From NCBI RefSeq assembly GCF_036365825.1, contig NZ_CP142675.1, forward strand, positions 1,992,501-2,056,500: a stretch of 64,000 nucleotides of DNA. Reading direction: 5' to 3'. The notes beneath the pieces are model-generated. The model was not told where the DNA came from. It worked only from the letters and a program-made list of their open reading frames with translations, and ran no database searches. This DNA comes from Qipengyuania sp. HL-TH1 (GTDB taxonomy: Bacteria; Pseudomonadota; Alphaproteobacteria; Sphingomonadales; Sphingomonadaceae). Positions 18,867 through 27,705 of the stretch are shown piece by piece (the first letter of the stretch is position 1; every line of letters starts with the position of its first letter). The translations under genes were made by a program, and so were the position numbers.

Positions 18867-19818
18867 CGCGCGCTGGCTCGACGCGGCGGCACGTCTGGCG
18901 GGCCGTTCACGCCCGGCGAGCTATCCCAATCCCGGCGTGGGCTGCATTCTCGTCAAAGACGACCGCGTGGTCGGCCGCGGCTGGACGCATGCCGGTGGCC
19001 GCCCGCATGCAGAGGCAGCCGCGCTCGACCAAGCGGGCGAGGCCGCTCGCGGCGCCACCGCCTATGTCACGCTCGAACCCTGCGCGCACCGCTCGCCGCG
19101 CGGCCCGGCGTGCAGCGACCTGCTGGTCGAAGCCGGTGTCGCGCGCGTGGTCGCAGGCGTCGAGGATCCCGATCCGCGCACTGCGGGCGATGGGCTAGCG
19201 CGCTTGCGCAAGGCCGGGATCGAGGCCGCTTTCCTCCCCTCCCCCGCAGCCGAAGCCAGCCTGGCGGGCTATCTCACGCGGGTCCATCACGACCGGCCGC
19301 ATATCACGATGAAGATCGCCATGTCGCTCGATGGCTGCATCGCCATGGCCAGCGGCGAAAGCCAGTGGATCACCGGCGATGCCGCGCGCGCGCATGTCCA
19401 TTCGCGCCGCGCACAGGCCGATGCGATCCTCGTCGGCGGCGGAACCTGGCGCGCCGACCGGCCCCGCCTCGATGTGCGGCTGCCCGGGCTCGAAACCCGC
19501 AGCCCGCAGCGTGTCGTGCTTACCCGCGGGGTCGCCCCCGACGGGGTCAAGGTCATCAATACGCCTGCGCAGGTGGCGGGGCTCGATGCGCTCTATCTCT
19601 ATGTCGAAGCGGGCGCGAATATCGCCGCCAGCCTCCTTGCCGCCGACCTCGTCGACCGGCTCGAGCTTTACCGCGCCCCGATCGTCATCGGCGGCGGACG
19701 CGGCGCGGTGGCGGACCTCGGGCTCGACAGCCTCGCCGCGGCGCATGGCCGGTGGCAACTTGCCGAAAGCCGCCAGCTTGGCAGCGACAGCTTCGCCGCC
19801 TACAGCCGCCTGCGGTAA
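18847..19818 (+). CDS. ribD: Bifunctional riboflavin deaminase/reductase RibD
   Basis: RibD converts diaminohydroxyphosphoribosylaminopyrimidine to the reduced aminouracil in two steps of riboflavin synthesis. The N-terminal deaminase has the zinc ligands HAE (54-56) and PCAHRSPRGPAC (Cys79, Cys89). The C-terminal reductase shows MKIAMSLDGCIA and DAILVGGGTWRADRPRL. No ATG lies near the expected start. A TTG at 18847, with AGGCAGG 8 nt upstream, gives 323 residues and overlaps the preceding gene by 20 bp. ribE follows 12 bp later. Confidence 0.92.
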   Translation: MTSAATDARWLDAAARLAGRSRPASYPNPGVGCILVKDDRVVGRGWTHAGGRPHAEAAALDQAGEAARGATAYVTLEPCAHRSPRGPACSDLLVEAGVARVVAGVEDPDPRTAGDGLARLRKAGIEAAFLPSPAAEASLAGYLTRVHHDRPHITMKIAMSLDGCIAMASGESQWITGDAARAHVHSRRAQADAILVGGGTWRADRPRLDVRLPGLETRSPQRVVLTRGVAPDGVKVINTPAQVAGLDALYLYVEAGANIAASLLAADLVDRLELYRAPIVIGGGRGAVADLGLDSLAAAHGRWQLAESRQLGSDSFAAYSRLR

Positions 19819-19830
19819 TCAGGAGCACAC

Positions 19831-20448
19831 ATGTTCACCGGAATCGTCACCGCCATCGGCACCATCAGCGCAGTCGCGGACAAGGGCGACTTGCGCGTCA
19901 CCATTGCCTGCCCGTGGGACCCGGCGGGGATCGATATCGGTGCCTCGATCGCGTGCTCGGGCGTCTGCCTGACGGTGGTCGAGAAAGGCGGGCAGGAAGG
20001 CGATGCGTGGTTCGCGGTCGACGTCTCGGGCGAGACGGTCAGTCGCACCGCGCAGGACCAGTGGCGCGCCGATCGGCGGCTCAATCTCGAACCCGCGCTG
20101 CGCCTGGGCGACGAATTGGGCGGGCATCTCGTCACCGGCCATGTCGATGCGGTCGGGCGGGTGGCGCTGGCCGAGGATATCGGCGGCTCGACCCGGCTCG
20201 AAATCCTCGCGGGCGCGGATATTGCCCCCTTCGTCGCTGAAAAAGGCTCGATCACGGTCGACGGGGTTTCGCTGACGGTCAACGCGGTCGAGGACGAACC
20301 CAGCGGCGAGGTCCGCTTCGCGCTCAACATCATCCCGCATACCGGCGAAGTGACCACGCTTGGCGACCTGTCCGAAGGCGATACGGTCAACCTCGAGATC
20401 GACGTGCTCGCGCGCTATCTCAAGCGAATGCAGAGCCTCGCCGGCTGA
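19831..20448 (+). CDS. ribE: Riboflavin synthase, alpha chain
   Basis: This 205-residue enzyme disproportionates two lumazine molecules into riboflavin. It has the start signature MFTGIVTAIGTI, the duplicated lumazine-binding barrels, and GHLVTGHVDAVGRV and GSITVDGVSLTVN as the two conserved sites. It follows ribD by 12 bp. No FMN riboswitch is visible upstream. ribBA and ribH are not in the window. Confidence 0.95.
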   Translation: MFTGIVTAIGTISAVADKGDLRVTIACPWDPAGIDIGASIACSGVCLTVVEKGGQEGDAWFAVDVSGETVSRTAQDQWRADRRLNLEPALRLGDELGGHLVTGHVDAVGRVALAEDIGGSTRLEILAGADIAPFVAEKGSITVDGVSLTVNAVEDEPSGEVRFALNIIPHTGEVTTLGDLSEGDTVNLEIDVLARYLKRMQSLAG

Positions 20449-20459
20449 CAGGCGCGGCG

Positions 20460-21056
20460 ATGCCCCCAGTGCTTTCGACCCTCAAGCGATCGCGCCCGTT
20501 GCTGTGGCTGCTGCTGGCGCTGCCCGCGCTGTGGATCGGGCTGCGCTGGTCGATCACGCCCGACCAATATGGCTATGGTCACGCTATCGGCGATAGCGGC
20601 GACTGGGCCGCATGGCTGCTGATGGCGACGCTCGCGGTCACACCGTTGCGGCTGGCGTTCCGGCGCAGCGGCGGGACCCTGTGGCTGATGCGCCGGCGGC
20701 GCGATATCGGCGTGGCCAGCTTCGCCTATGCCGCGCTGCACACCGCGATCTATCTCGTGCGCAAGGGTTCGCCCGAATATGTGCTGGCTGAATTCACCAC
20801 CCCCTACATGCTGGCAGGCTGGGCGGCGCTGGCGCTGTTCGTGCCGCTGGCGCTGACCTCGAACGATGTTTCGGTGCGGAAGATGAAGTGCGGCTGGAAG
20901 CGTCTGCACCGGCTGGTTTATCCGGCGGCGATCCTCACCTTCCTCCACTGGGCATGGTCGGCTTTCGACCCGACCACGGCCTGGATCCACACCGGGATCC
21001 TGGCCGCGATCGAGATCGTCAGGATTGCACTACAGCGCGCTCAGAGAGTGACGTAG
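20460..21056 (+). CDS. MsrQ-like haem-containing ferric-reductase-domain membrane protein
   Basis: This 198-residue protein has about five to six membrane helices and conserved histidines in FAYAALHTAIYLV, KRLHRLVYP and LHWAW, as in MsrQ/YedZ, the haem b membrane partner of the methionine-sulfoxide reductase MsrP. No msrP is adjacent, so it may serve another periplasmic reductase. A paralogue at 45594 sits in the iron operon. The 3' end overlaps the convergent HhH lipoprotein gene by 16 bp. Confidence 0.8.
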   Translation: MPPVLSTLKRSRPLLWLLLALPALWIGLRWSITPDQYGYGHAIGDSGDWAAWLLMATLAVTPLRLAFRRSGGTLWLMRRRRDIGVASFAYAALHTAIYLVRKGSPEYVLAEFTTPYMLAGWAALALFVPLALTSNDVSVRKMKCGWKRLHRLVYPAAILTFLHWAWSAFDPTTAWIHTGILAAIEIVRIALQRAQRVT

Positions 21057-21550
21057 TTCTTGAACCGTTCGACTTCGGCTTCGTCGACATACTTGCCGAT
21101 CTCGCGATCGAACACGCCCATGTCGGCATAGGGACGGTATTCTTCGAATTCATGGACCATCTTGTCGGTCATGCCGGGGATGAGACGGATCTCTTCCTCG
21201 GTGCCGCTGTTGAGGTTCACCGGCACGAACACATTGGTGAGAACGGCGGCAGCTTCCTCGGCGCTCAGCGTTTCGAGCAGCTTGGCGTTGAGATCGGTGA
21301 CGCTGGCATAGGGCTGGCCGGCCGCGATCGCGGCAGCCAGTTCCTCGCTCACGCCTTCCGCGCCGGCAAGCTGTTCGGCAGTGGCGGTGTTGGCATCCAG
21401 CACAGCGGCGGTTTCGGCGGCAGCGGCATCGTCGATGGTTTCGACTTCGGCGGTGTCGGCCGGCTCTGCCGTTTCGTCGGCAGCGCCCGAGCAGGCGGCG
21501 AGAGTGAGCATGGTGCCCGAGAGGGCGGCGGCAAGTACCAGCTTACGCAT
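21041..21550 (-). CDS. Lipoprotein with ComEA-like helix-hairpin-helix region
   Basis: This 169-residue exported protein has a lipobox LAAC in its leader, then an acidic alanine/threonine-rich linker. Two segments follow that resemble HhH DNA-binding motifs of the ComEA kind (LDANTATAEQLAGAEGVSEE and PVNLNSGTEEEIRLIPGMTD). It could bind DNA at the cell surface or periplasm, or use the fold for protein contacts. No other competence genes are in view. ATG 21550 follows AAGGAGGAATCACTCT. The stop lies inside the convergent MsrQ-like gene. Confidence 0.72.
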   Translation of the reverse strand: MRKLVLAAALSGTMLTLAACSGAADETAEPADTAEVETIDDAAAAETAAVLDANTATAEQLAGAEGVSEELAAAIAAGQPYASVTDLNAKLLETLSAEEAAAVLTNVFVPVNLNSGTEEEIRLIPGMTDKMVHEFEEYRPYADMGVFDREIGKYVDEAEVERFKNYVTL

Positions 21551-21733
21551 AGAGTGATTCCTCCTTTTGAGAAGCGCTCGCAATAACCGCGCTATCGGCG
21601 AATGAAAAGCGAAGCGTGCCGATTTTCCTACTCGGGAGAATTCTGCTCGAACCCGCAGGATGCCGCAGCCATTTCACCCCTGCCGTTTTGCCCGTTTCGC
21701 AGGCCCGACCGCAGCCCGGTGTTTTCTTCGCCT

Positions 21734-21782
21734 GGACCGTGTAACATGCGGTCCATGTGACAGGACTTGCCCGCGGCAGTCC
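21734..21782. other. Two small hairpins in an intergenic stretch
   Basis: GGACCG (21734-21739) pairs with CGGTCC (21749-21754), and GGACT (21763-21767) pairs with AGTCC (21778-21782). They lie just beyond the GNAT stop at 21798 and could end its transcript, but no clear T-run follows. The rest of 21551-21797 shows nothing I can name apart from presumed promoter sequence for the HhH lipoprotein. Confidence 0.35.
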
Positions 21783-21797
21783 TACACCTGTCCTACA

Positions 21798-22337
21798 TCA
21801 GCTCAGCGGGCCAGCCGCGAAGCCGTCGCGGTCGATCTCATAGACCAGATGGACCACGCGCTTGCCCTGGTACTTTTCCAGTTCGTAGCGCTCGGTGCGC
21901 ACCGCGCCGATGGCTTCCAGCGCATTGCGCGAACGGTAATTGGTATCGCCCACGCGGAACTCGACCAGCGCGACATGCTCGAAGGCATGGGCCAGCATGG
22001 CGCGCTTCATCTCGGGATTGATGCCCTTGCCCCACCAGCGCGGCGCGAGGAAGGTCCAGCCGATCTCCACAACCCCGCCCTCGTCCGCATCGTATTTGTC
22101 GAAACGGGTGGAGCCGATCACGCGGTCGTCGCGCTTGTCGAGGACCGCCAGCGCGCCGCCCGACGCCAGCCCTTCGTCGAAGAAGGCGTCGAACACCTCG
22201 CGCCGCCAGCGATCATGGATCGGGTGCTGTTCCCAGACCGCGGGATCGGAGGCGATTTCGTAGAGCGCCTCGCGGTCGGCCTCGGCCAGCGGACGCAGCA
22301 CCAGCCGCTCGGTTTCGAGAGTCCGCTGGCGGTCCAT
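21798..22337 (-). CDS. GNAT N-acetyltransferase, RimJ/RimL type
   Basis: This 179-residue acetyltransferase has the RimJ/L opening LETERLVLRPLAEADREAL, a central VIGSTRFDKYD and VVEIGWTFLAPRWWGKGIN, and the C-terminal EFRVGDTNYRSRNALEAIGA. It probably acetylates an amino terminus or a small amine; the target is unknown. It begins immediately at the end of the aminotransferase gene (ATG 22337 next to its stop at 22338), so the two are coupled. Confidence 0.85.
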   Translation of the reverse strand: MDRQRTLETERLVLRPLAEADREALYEIASDPAVWEQHPIHDRWRREVFDAFFDEGLASGGALAVLDKRDDRVIGSTRFDKYDADEGGVVEIGWTFLAPRWWGKGINPEMKRAMLAHAFEHVALVEFRVGDTNYRSRNALEAIGAVRTERYELEKYQGKRVVHLVYEIDRDGFAAGPLS

Positions 22338-23519
22338 TTACGCGCTCGTGACTTGCGCCAGCGCGGCGATGAACTTGGGCGTGTTGCCTTCGTGCAGACC
22401 GGCCACATTGATGCGGCCCGAACCGGCCATGTAGATGCCGTGGTCTTCGCGCAATTGCGCAATCTGTTCGCGCGACAGCGGCAGCATGGCGAACAGGCCG
22501 TGCTGGTGGCCCAGCGCGGCAAGGTTGAGGCTGGGCGCCTCGTTATCCGCGGCAGCCAGCCGTTCGCGGACGCGGCGCATGCGCGCGCGCATCTCGCCCA
22601 GTTCGTCGAGCCACTGCCTGGTCAGTTCCTCGTCGCGCAGCACCGTGCGCACCGCCGCACCGCCGTGATCGGGCGGCATCGACCAATTGGCCCGCGCCAG
22701 CGCATTGGCGTTGGACACGATCGCGGGCAGGTCGGCAGCGCTGCGTGTAATCATGTAGAAAGCGCCCACGCGGTCGCGGTAGAGGCCGAAATTCTTGTCG
22801 CAGCTATAGGCGACCAGCGCCTCGGGCACCTTGGCGAGCACCTGGCGTACGCCCGCGATGTCTTCCTCCAGCCCCTCGCCAAGCCCGTGATAGGCAACGT
22901 CGAGGATCGGCAGGATACCGCTTTCGGCGAAGGCGTCGGCGATCCGGCCCCATTGCTCCTGCGTGTAATCGACCCCGGTGGGGTTGTGGCAGCAGCCATG
23001 CAGCAGGACTGCATCGGTCTCGCGCGCATTGCCGATCGCCTCGAGCAGCGCGTCGATATCGGCGGTGCCATCGGCATTGGCATGGTGGAAAGTGGTGGTC
23101 TCGACCCCGACGTCCTGCAGGATCTGCGCATGGTTGGGCCAGCTCGGCACGCCAAGATGGATGCGCGTCACACCCGCAGCCTTGGCCAGCGCTACCGCCA
23201 GCCGCACCGCGCCGGTGCCGCCCGGGGTCTGCATGCCTTCGAGCCGCCCGCCCATCGTGGCGTCCTTCCCGAAGATATAGGGCTTGAGCGCATCGACGAA
23301 GCCGGTGTCGCCCTCGGGGCCCAGATAGCTCTTGGAATCCTGCGTATCGACCAGCCGCTGTTCCGCCGCCTTGATCGAACGGAAGACCGGCGTCGCGCCG
23401 TCATTGGTGCGATAGACGCCCACGCCGAGGTCGATCTTGTCCTCGCGCGGGTCCTGCGCATGCATCTTGATGAGCGCGAGCAGCGCGTCGGGAGACTGGG
23501 CTTCGAGTTGGTCAAGCAT
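22338..23519 (-). CDS. Aspartate/aromatic amino acid aminotransferase (class I PLP)
   Basis: This 393-residue enzyme of the AspC/TyrB type has the PLP lysine Lys242 in YSCDKNFGLYRDRVG, the signature LLHGCCHNPTGVD, and the N-terminal KIDLGVGVYRTNDGATPV. It would interconvert aspartate, glutamate, tyrosine or phenylalanine with 2-oxo acids. The exact specificity is not determinable here. It is cotranscribed with the GNAT gene. Confidence 0.92.
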   Translation of the reverse strand: MLDQLEAQSPDALLALIKMHAQDPREDKIDLGVGVYRTNDGATPVFRSIKAAEQRLVDTQDSKSYLGPEGDTGFVDALKPYIFGKDATMGGRLEGMQTPGGTGAVRLAVALAKAAGVTRIHLGVPSWPNHAQILQDVGVETTTFHHANADGTADIDALLEAIGNARETDAVLLHGCCHNPTGVDYTQEQWGRIADAFAESGILPILDVAYHGLGEGLEEDIAGVRQVLAKVPEALVAYSCDKNFGLYRDRVGAFYMITRSAADLPAIVSNANALARANWSMPPDHGGAAVRTVLRDEELTRQWLDELGEMRARMRRVRERLAAADNEAPSLNLAALGHQHGLFAMLPLSREQIAQLREDHGIYMAGSGRINVAGLHEGNTPKFIAALAQVTSA

Positions 23520-23630
23520 GCGCGCCTCATCGCCCGATATGCCAAGGGCCGCAACAGGAAATCCCGTCGCGGCCCCGTGCCTGCGCGAATTATGGTTGGG
23601 CGATCCGAAGGGCGGCTTGTTTGCCCTTGC

Positions 23631-24458
23631 TCAGAAGGGCAGCCAGCGGTGCTCCTTGGAGAACTTCATATAGCCTGCATTGATGCCGAGACGCAGTCCC
23701 GCGCCCATCCGGATCGGGATCAGCACGACATCGCCCTTGCGCAGGTAACTCGCGGTGAGCCCGCCGATGACATAGGCCTGCCCCTCGCCCGCCGGATAGC
23801 GCTCGTACAGCTCCTCGGTATCGTACAGATTGTAAACCAGCACGAAGGTACTGCCGGCATTGGCCCCGGCGTCGAGCCCGATCGAGGGCCCCGTCCAGTA
23901 GACCGGCAATTCGCCTTCGATCTTGTGGTAGAGCGTGCCCGAGCCATAGCGCGCGCCGACGATAAAGGCCCCGCCCGCCTCGCGGCCGACGATATAGCCA
24001 TTGGGTTCGCCCTGCTTTTCCAGCAGGCCGCGGATCATCTTGGCCACGCCTTCGGCGCCCTTGCCGAAGACGCCTTCGGCCGCACCGATGAGATCATCTT
24101 CGCGATAGGTGGTCGTCGGATCGTCGACCACCGCGCCGTCGACTGCATCGCTGGCGGCCGCTTCGGCCGCCTGTTCGGACCATTGCGGTTGGCGGGAATC
24201 GGTCTGGACCGGATCGCTTTGCGTTTCATAGTCCGTAGCGGTTTCATCCGTCCCGTCGGTGGTCGGGGGCGGCGCATAGCTGGGGGTGGTCTCAGGCTCG
24301 CCATAGACCGGCTGGTCGCCCGGCTGCTCGACCAGATCGCCGTCAATGGCGCTGTCGGGGTCGATCGTTTCGACCTGCGCGGCGAGCGGGCTCGCCGCCA
24401 TGCCGAAGGCTGCGAGCGCCATGCCAAGGCGCGGCAATATGCGTATAGATTTCGTCAT
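23631..24458 (-). CDS. DUF1134 (EipA-like) envelope protein
   Basis: This 275-residue exported protein has a signal peptide (cut near LAAQVE), an acidic, proline- and threonine-rich low-complexity stretch (about 30-105), and the C-terminal DUF1134 domain. The domain shows YIVGREAGGAFIVGARYGSG and WTGPSIGLDAGANAGSTFVL. The Brucella member EipA is a periplasmic protein needed for envelope integrity. The linker is longer than I would expect for the family core. The gene is transcribed alone, upstream of and divergent from the tRNA gene. Confidence 0.85.
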   Translation of the reverse strand: MTKSIRILPRLGMALAAFGMAASPLAAQVETIDPDSAIDGDLVEQPGDQPVYGEPETTPSYAPPPTTDGTDETATDYETQSDPVQTDSRQPQWSEQAAEAAASDAVDGAVVDDPTTTYREDDLIGAAEGVFGKGAEGVAKMIRGLLEKQGEPNGYIVGREAGGAFIVGARYGSGTLYHKIEGELPVYWTGPSIGLDAGANAGSTFVLVYNLYDTEELYERYPAGEGQAYVIGGLTASYLRKGDVVLIPIRMGAGLRLGINAGYMKFSKEHRWLPF

Positions 24459-24688
24459 CGATCCCTCCGTGTCGGCGGCGCGTGCGCAGACAGCTGCGCG
24501 GTGAGAAGAATCCTCTTAGAGCGGCGCGGCAATGAAACGGCGATGAACCGAATCGGAAATGCGGCGAACCGAGTCGTTGCAGGGTCGGGCCGTTGTCTGC
24601 ACCGGGATGCAAAACTCCGCTTGAAGGCCCGCAAAGCCATGGCTATAGCGCGCCCCTCGCAGCGGGCACGCCCGATCCTGCGACATGC

Positions 24689-24780
24689 GGAGACGTGGGT
24701 GAGTGGCTGAAACCAGCTCCCTGCTAAGGAGCCATACCTGGTAACGGGTATCGAGGGTTCGAATCCCTCCGTCTCCGCCA
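24689..24780 (+). tRNA. tRNA-Ser (anticodon GCT)
   Basis: The acceptor strands are GGAGACG (24689-24695) and CGTCTCC (24770-24776), followed by discriminator G and an encoded CCA. The anticodon stem GCTCC/GGAGC frames the loop CTGCTAA with anticodon GCT, reading AGC/AGU codons. A long variable arm and the T-loop GGTTCGAATCC mark a class II serine tRNA. Confidence 0.96.
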
Positions 24781-24831
24781 CTTTCCCGGCCTCGCGATCG
24801 AGCGGGCGAGGCATACCAGCCAGCGAAACGC

Positions 24832-26202
24832 CTATGACGGCTGCGCCTGTCGCAGCATGGTTGCGGCCAGATGTTCGTAGCGCGGCCACAGCGCAGCGGC
24901 CTTCGGACACGGTCCGAAACACCGCGCGACAAGTGCGGGCGAACCCTTTTCGGCAGCAAGCGTATGCAGTTCTTCACCATACGGATCGTCGACAAAGCGG
25001 CCATCGGCTAAGTGCCAGACCCAGGCGGCAAAACCCGTCGCGATCGCATCGAAGGGTTGGCCCCGGCGGACAAGCTCGGCAGCGGTGTCGAGCCAGCGTT
25101 GGGGGATTTTTTGCGTACCATCCATCGCGATCTGGTCGAGCCGGTGCATCAGCGCAGGATCGGCGAAGCGCTGCATCAATTGCCCGGCATAGGCCGCAAT
25201 ATCTTGACCGGCTGCGGCGGTGATCGTCGGGAGCGCTTCATCGCGCATCAGCCGCTCGGCAAGCGCGGCGAGGCGGGGATTGGCGACGGCCTCATGGACA
25301 TAAGTATAGCCGGCCTCGAGCCCGCAATAGGCCAGCAGCGAATGCGCGCCGTTGAGCATGCGCAGCTTTGCGGTTTCGAAAGGGGCGACATCATCGACCA
25401 GCTCCACGCCGTGGTTCTCCCACTGCGGACGCGGGCCGGCAAAGTCGTCCTCGATCACCCATTGACTGAACCGCTCGGTAAAGACCGCCCCGGCATCGCT
25501 CATTCCGAGGCGCTGCTCGAGCTCAGCCAGATCCTGCGGCCCGCTGCGCGGTACGATGCGGTCGATCATCGTCGACGGGACACGGCATTCGCGCCGGAAC
25601 CACTCGACCATCTCGGGCATCTCTGCAGCCAGCCACCGCTCCATCAGACGCGCCAGGACCCGGCCGTTCTCCGCCAGATTGTCGCAGGACAGCAGCGTCA
25701 GCCCGCCCAGTCCGCGCGCGCGGCGCTGGGCCAGCCCCTGCGCCAACAGCGGATAGAAACTGCTGCGCGCCGCGGCGAGGTCGAGCCCGCCGTCTTGGCC
25801 GCGCGCATAGCCTTTTTCGGTGACGGTAAAGCTGGCGATATGGCAGGCCGGATCAGCGAGCCGGGTAATTACCGCCCCGGCCTGATCGGGGGCGTAGAGC
25901 ACTTCGCGAACCGCGCCAATCACGCGCGTTTGCGCAGCATCGCGCTGCCGTTCGGTCAGCGTATAGAGTCCGCCTTGCGGATTGATCTGTCGGGCGACGT
26001 CGGGCGAGCGGAGCGAAACGCCGCAAATGCCCCAATCGCGGTCCCCCGCGGTCATCGCGCAATCGGTATACCAGGCCTGGTGCGCACGGTGGAACGCCCC
26101 AATGCCGAAATGAACGATGCCGATCTTCTGCGCGTCTCGGTCGTAAGGGCATGTGCCGACATCACCGGGCAGATGGACCAGCGTATCGGGCCCGAGCCTC
26201 AC
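24832..26202 (-). CDS. Uronate reductase of the mannitol-dehydrogenase family
   Basis: This 456-residue NAD(P)H-linked polyol/uronate oxidoreductase has the nucleotide-binding start IGIVHFGIGAFHRAHQAWY and the family core LSCDNLAENGRVLARLM. The signature matches UxuB (fructuronate reductase) and mannitol dehydrogenases better than E. coli UxaB. The locus, however, encodes altronate dehydratase, which would require tagaturonate reduction. The start is GTG at 26202 overlapping the uxaC stop (GTGA); the upstream open frame lies antisense-like inside uxaC. Cytosolic, in operon uxaC-reductase. Confidence 0.85.
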   Translation of the reverse strand: MRLGPDTLVHLPGDVGTCPYDRDAQKIGIVHFGIGAFHRAHQAWYTDCAMTAGDRDWGICGVSLRSPDVARQINPQGGLYTLTERQRDAAQTRVIGAVREVLYAPDQAGAVITRLADPACHIASFTVTEKGYARGQDGGLDLAAARSSFYPLLAQGLAQRRARGLGGLTLLSCDNLAENGRVLARLMERWLAAEMPEMVEWFRRECRVPSTMIDRIVPRSGPQDLAELEQRLGMSDAGAVFTERFSQWVIEDDFAGPRPQWENHGVELVDDVAPFETAKLRMLNGAHSLLAYCGLEAGYTYVHEAVANPRLAALAERLMRDEALPTITAAAGQDIAAYAGQLMQRFADPALMHRLDQIAMDGTQKIPQRWLDTAAELVRRGQPFDAIATGFAAWVWHLADGRFVDDPYGEELHTLAAEKGSPALVARCFGPCPKAAALWPRYEHLAATMLRQAQPS

Positions 26203-27599
26203 AGGCGGTAGGCCCGCTTCGCCAGCGTATAGGCCAGCTCGCGGGCGACCTCGGCGGCTTCCCAGTCCTCGATCCGGTGTTCGGCGACAAGCTGTGCGAG
26301 AAAGCCGCAATCGACCCGCCGGGCGACGTCGTGCCGCGCGGGGATCGACAGGAAGGCGCGCGTATCGTCGTTGAAGCCGACCGTGTTGTAGAACCCGGCG
26401 GTCTCGGTCGTCATCTGGCGGAAGCGGCGCATGCCCTCGGGGCTGTCGTGGAACCACCACGCCGGGCCGAGCTTGAGGCACGGATAATGCCCCGCCAGCG
26501 GCGCCAGTTCGCGCGCATAGGCGCTTTCATCGAGCGTGAAGAGGATGATCGACAGACCTGCCTCGTTCCCGAACCGGTCGAGCAGCGGCTTGAGCGCCTG
26601 CACATAGTCGGTGCGCGTGGGGATATCGGCCCCCATGTCGCGGCCGAACCCGGCGAACAGCTGGTGGTTATGGTTGCGGAAGCTGCCGGGGTGGATCTGC
26701 ATCACCAGGCCATCGTCCACGCTCATCGCCGCCATTTCGGTCAGCATCTGCGCACGGAACAGTTCGGCATCGGCGGCGGAGGCACCCCCATGCTTCACGC
26801 GCTCGAACAGCGCAGCAGCATCGGCATCCGGCAGATTGGCAGTGGCCGCGCTGGGATGGCCGTGATCGGTCGAAGTCGCCCCCATCGCAGCGAAGTACTC
26901 GCGCCGCTGGCGGTGCGCGGCGAGATAGCCCGGCCATGACAGCGTATCCTCGCCAGTGAGGTCGCCAAATGTGCGCAGATTATCGGCAAAGCCTTCGAAC
27001 TCGGGATCGACTACCGGGTCGGGGCGATAGGCGGTAATGACCCGGCCGCCCCACCCGCTGCCGCGAATCGTACGGTGATGGTCGAGCGGATCGAGCGGGC
27101 TTTCCGTTGTGGCGAGGACTTCGATGCCGTAACGGTCGAACAGCGCGCGGGGGCGAAAATCGTCCTGCTGCAGCTTCTCGGTGATCGTATCGAAATAGAG
27201 ATCGGCCGTGCCCGCATCGAGCCGCACCTCTATGCCGAAGGCCTTGGCGAAGACCCAGTCGAGCCACATCCGCGAAGGCGTGGCGCGAAACAGGTGATAG
27301 TTCTCTGCCAGTATGCGCCACGCGGCCCGCGGATCGGCCCCGCCTCCCCCGATGCCCAGATACTCCAGCGCAATCCCCTGCGAGTACAGCATACGGAACA
27401 CGTAATGGTCGGGATGCAGCAGCAATTCGGTCGCATCGCCAAACGGCTCGTCATGAGCGAACCACGCCGGGTCGGTATGCCCATGCGGGCTGATGATCGG
27501 CAGATCGGCGACATCGGCATAGAGCTCGCGCGCAAGCGCGCGGATGCCGGGCTCCGCTGGGAACAGGCGATCCTCATGCAGCTCCAGGGGCGTGCTCAT
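26199..27599 (-). CDS. uxaC: Uronate (glucuronate/galacturonate) isomerase
   Basis: This 466-residue enzyme isomerises D-galacturonate to tagaturonate and D-glucuronate to fructuronate. Family signatures include LPIISPHGHTDPAWFAHDEP with the metal-binding histidines, and VMQIHPGSFRNHNHQLFAGF. It is the first gene of the pair with the reductase and is divergent from altronate dehydratase. The 15-bp LacI-type operator lies 24 bp upstream of its ATG. It links pectin breakdown to the KDG pathway. Confidence 0.95.
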   Translation of the reverse strand: MSTPLELHEDRLFPAEPGIRALARELYADVADLPIISPHGHTDPAWFAHDEPFGDATELLLHPDHYVFRMLYSQGIALEYLGIGGGGADPRAAWRILAENYHLFRATPSRMWLDWVFAKAFGIEVRLDAGTADLYFDTITEKLQQDDFRPRALFDRYGIEVLATTESPLDPLDHHRTIRGSGWGGRVITAYRPDPVVDPEFEGFADNLRTFGDLTGEDTLSWPGYLAAHRQRREYFAAMGATSTDHGHPSAATANLPDADAAALFERVKHGGASAADAELFRAQMLTEMAAMSVDDGLVMQIHPGSFRNHNHQLFAGFGRDMGADIPTRTDYVQALKPLLDRFGNEAGLSIILFTLDESAYARELAPLAGHYPCLKLGPAWWFHDSPEGMRRFRQMTTETAGFYNTVGFNDDTRAFLSIPARHDVARRVDCGFLAQLVAEHRIEDWEAAEVARELAYTLAKRAYRL

Positions 27600-27622
27600 T
27601 CTTCTCTCCCGCGACGAACTAT

Positions 27623-27637
27623 GGTAACCGGTGTCAA
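27623..27637. promoter_or_regulatory. LacI-type operator, uxaC / altronate dehydratase
   Basis: GGTAACCGGTGTCAA lies in the divergent region between uxaC and the altronate dehydratase gene. It is identical to the element at 37529-37543. The core ACCGGT is palindromic with partly symmetric flanks, as expected for a LacI-family operator with a central CG. On the minus strand it contains TTGACA, a possible -35 box. A partial AACCGGT repeats at 27671. Confidence 0.8.
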
Positions 27638-27705
27638 GAACGGGTTCTGCCGCTTACCGGAGAGGAAATCAACCGGTCAGGCAGGGGGATAAGGAGGGAC
27701 GCGCA

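Noticed and set aside
19819..19830. Possible FMN riboswitch for the rib genes
   Set aside because: The ribD-ribE gap is only 12 bp and the region before ribD is coding. No room or conserved FMN-box sequence was seen.
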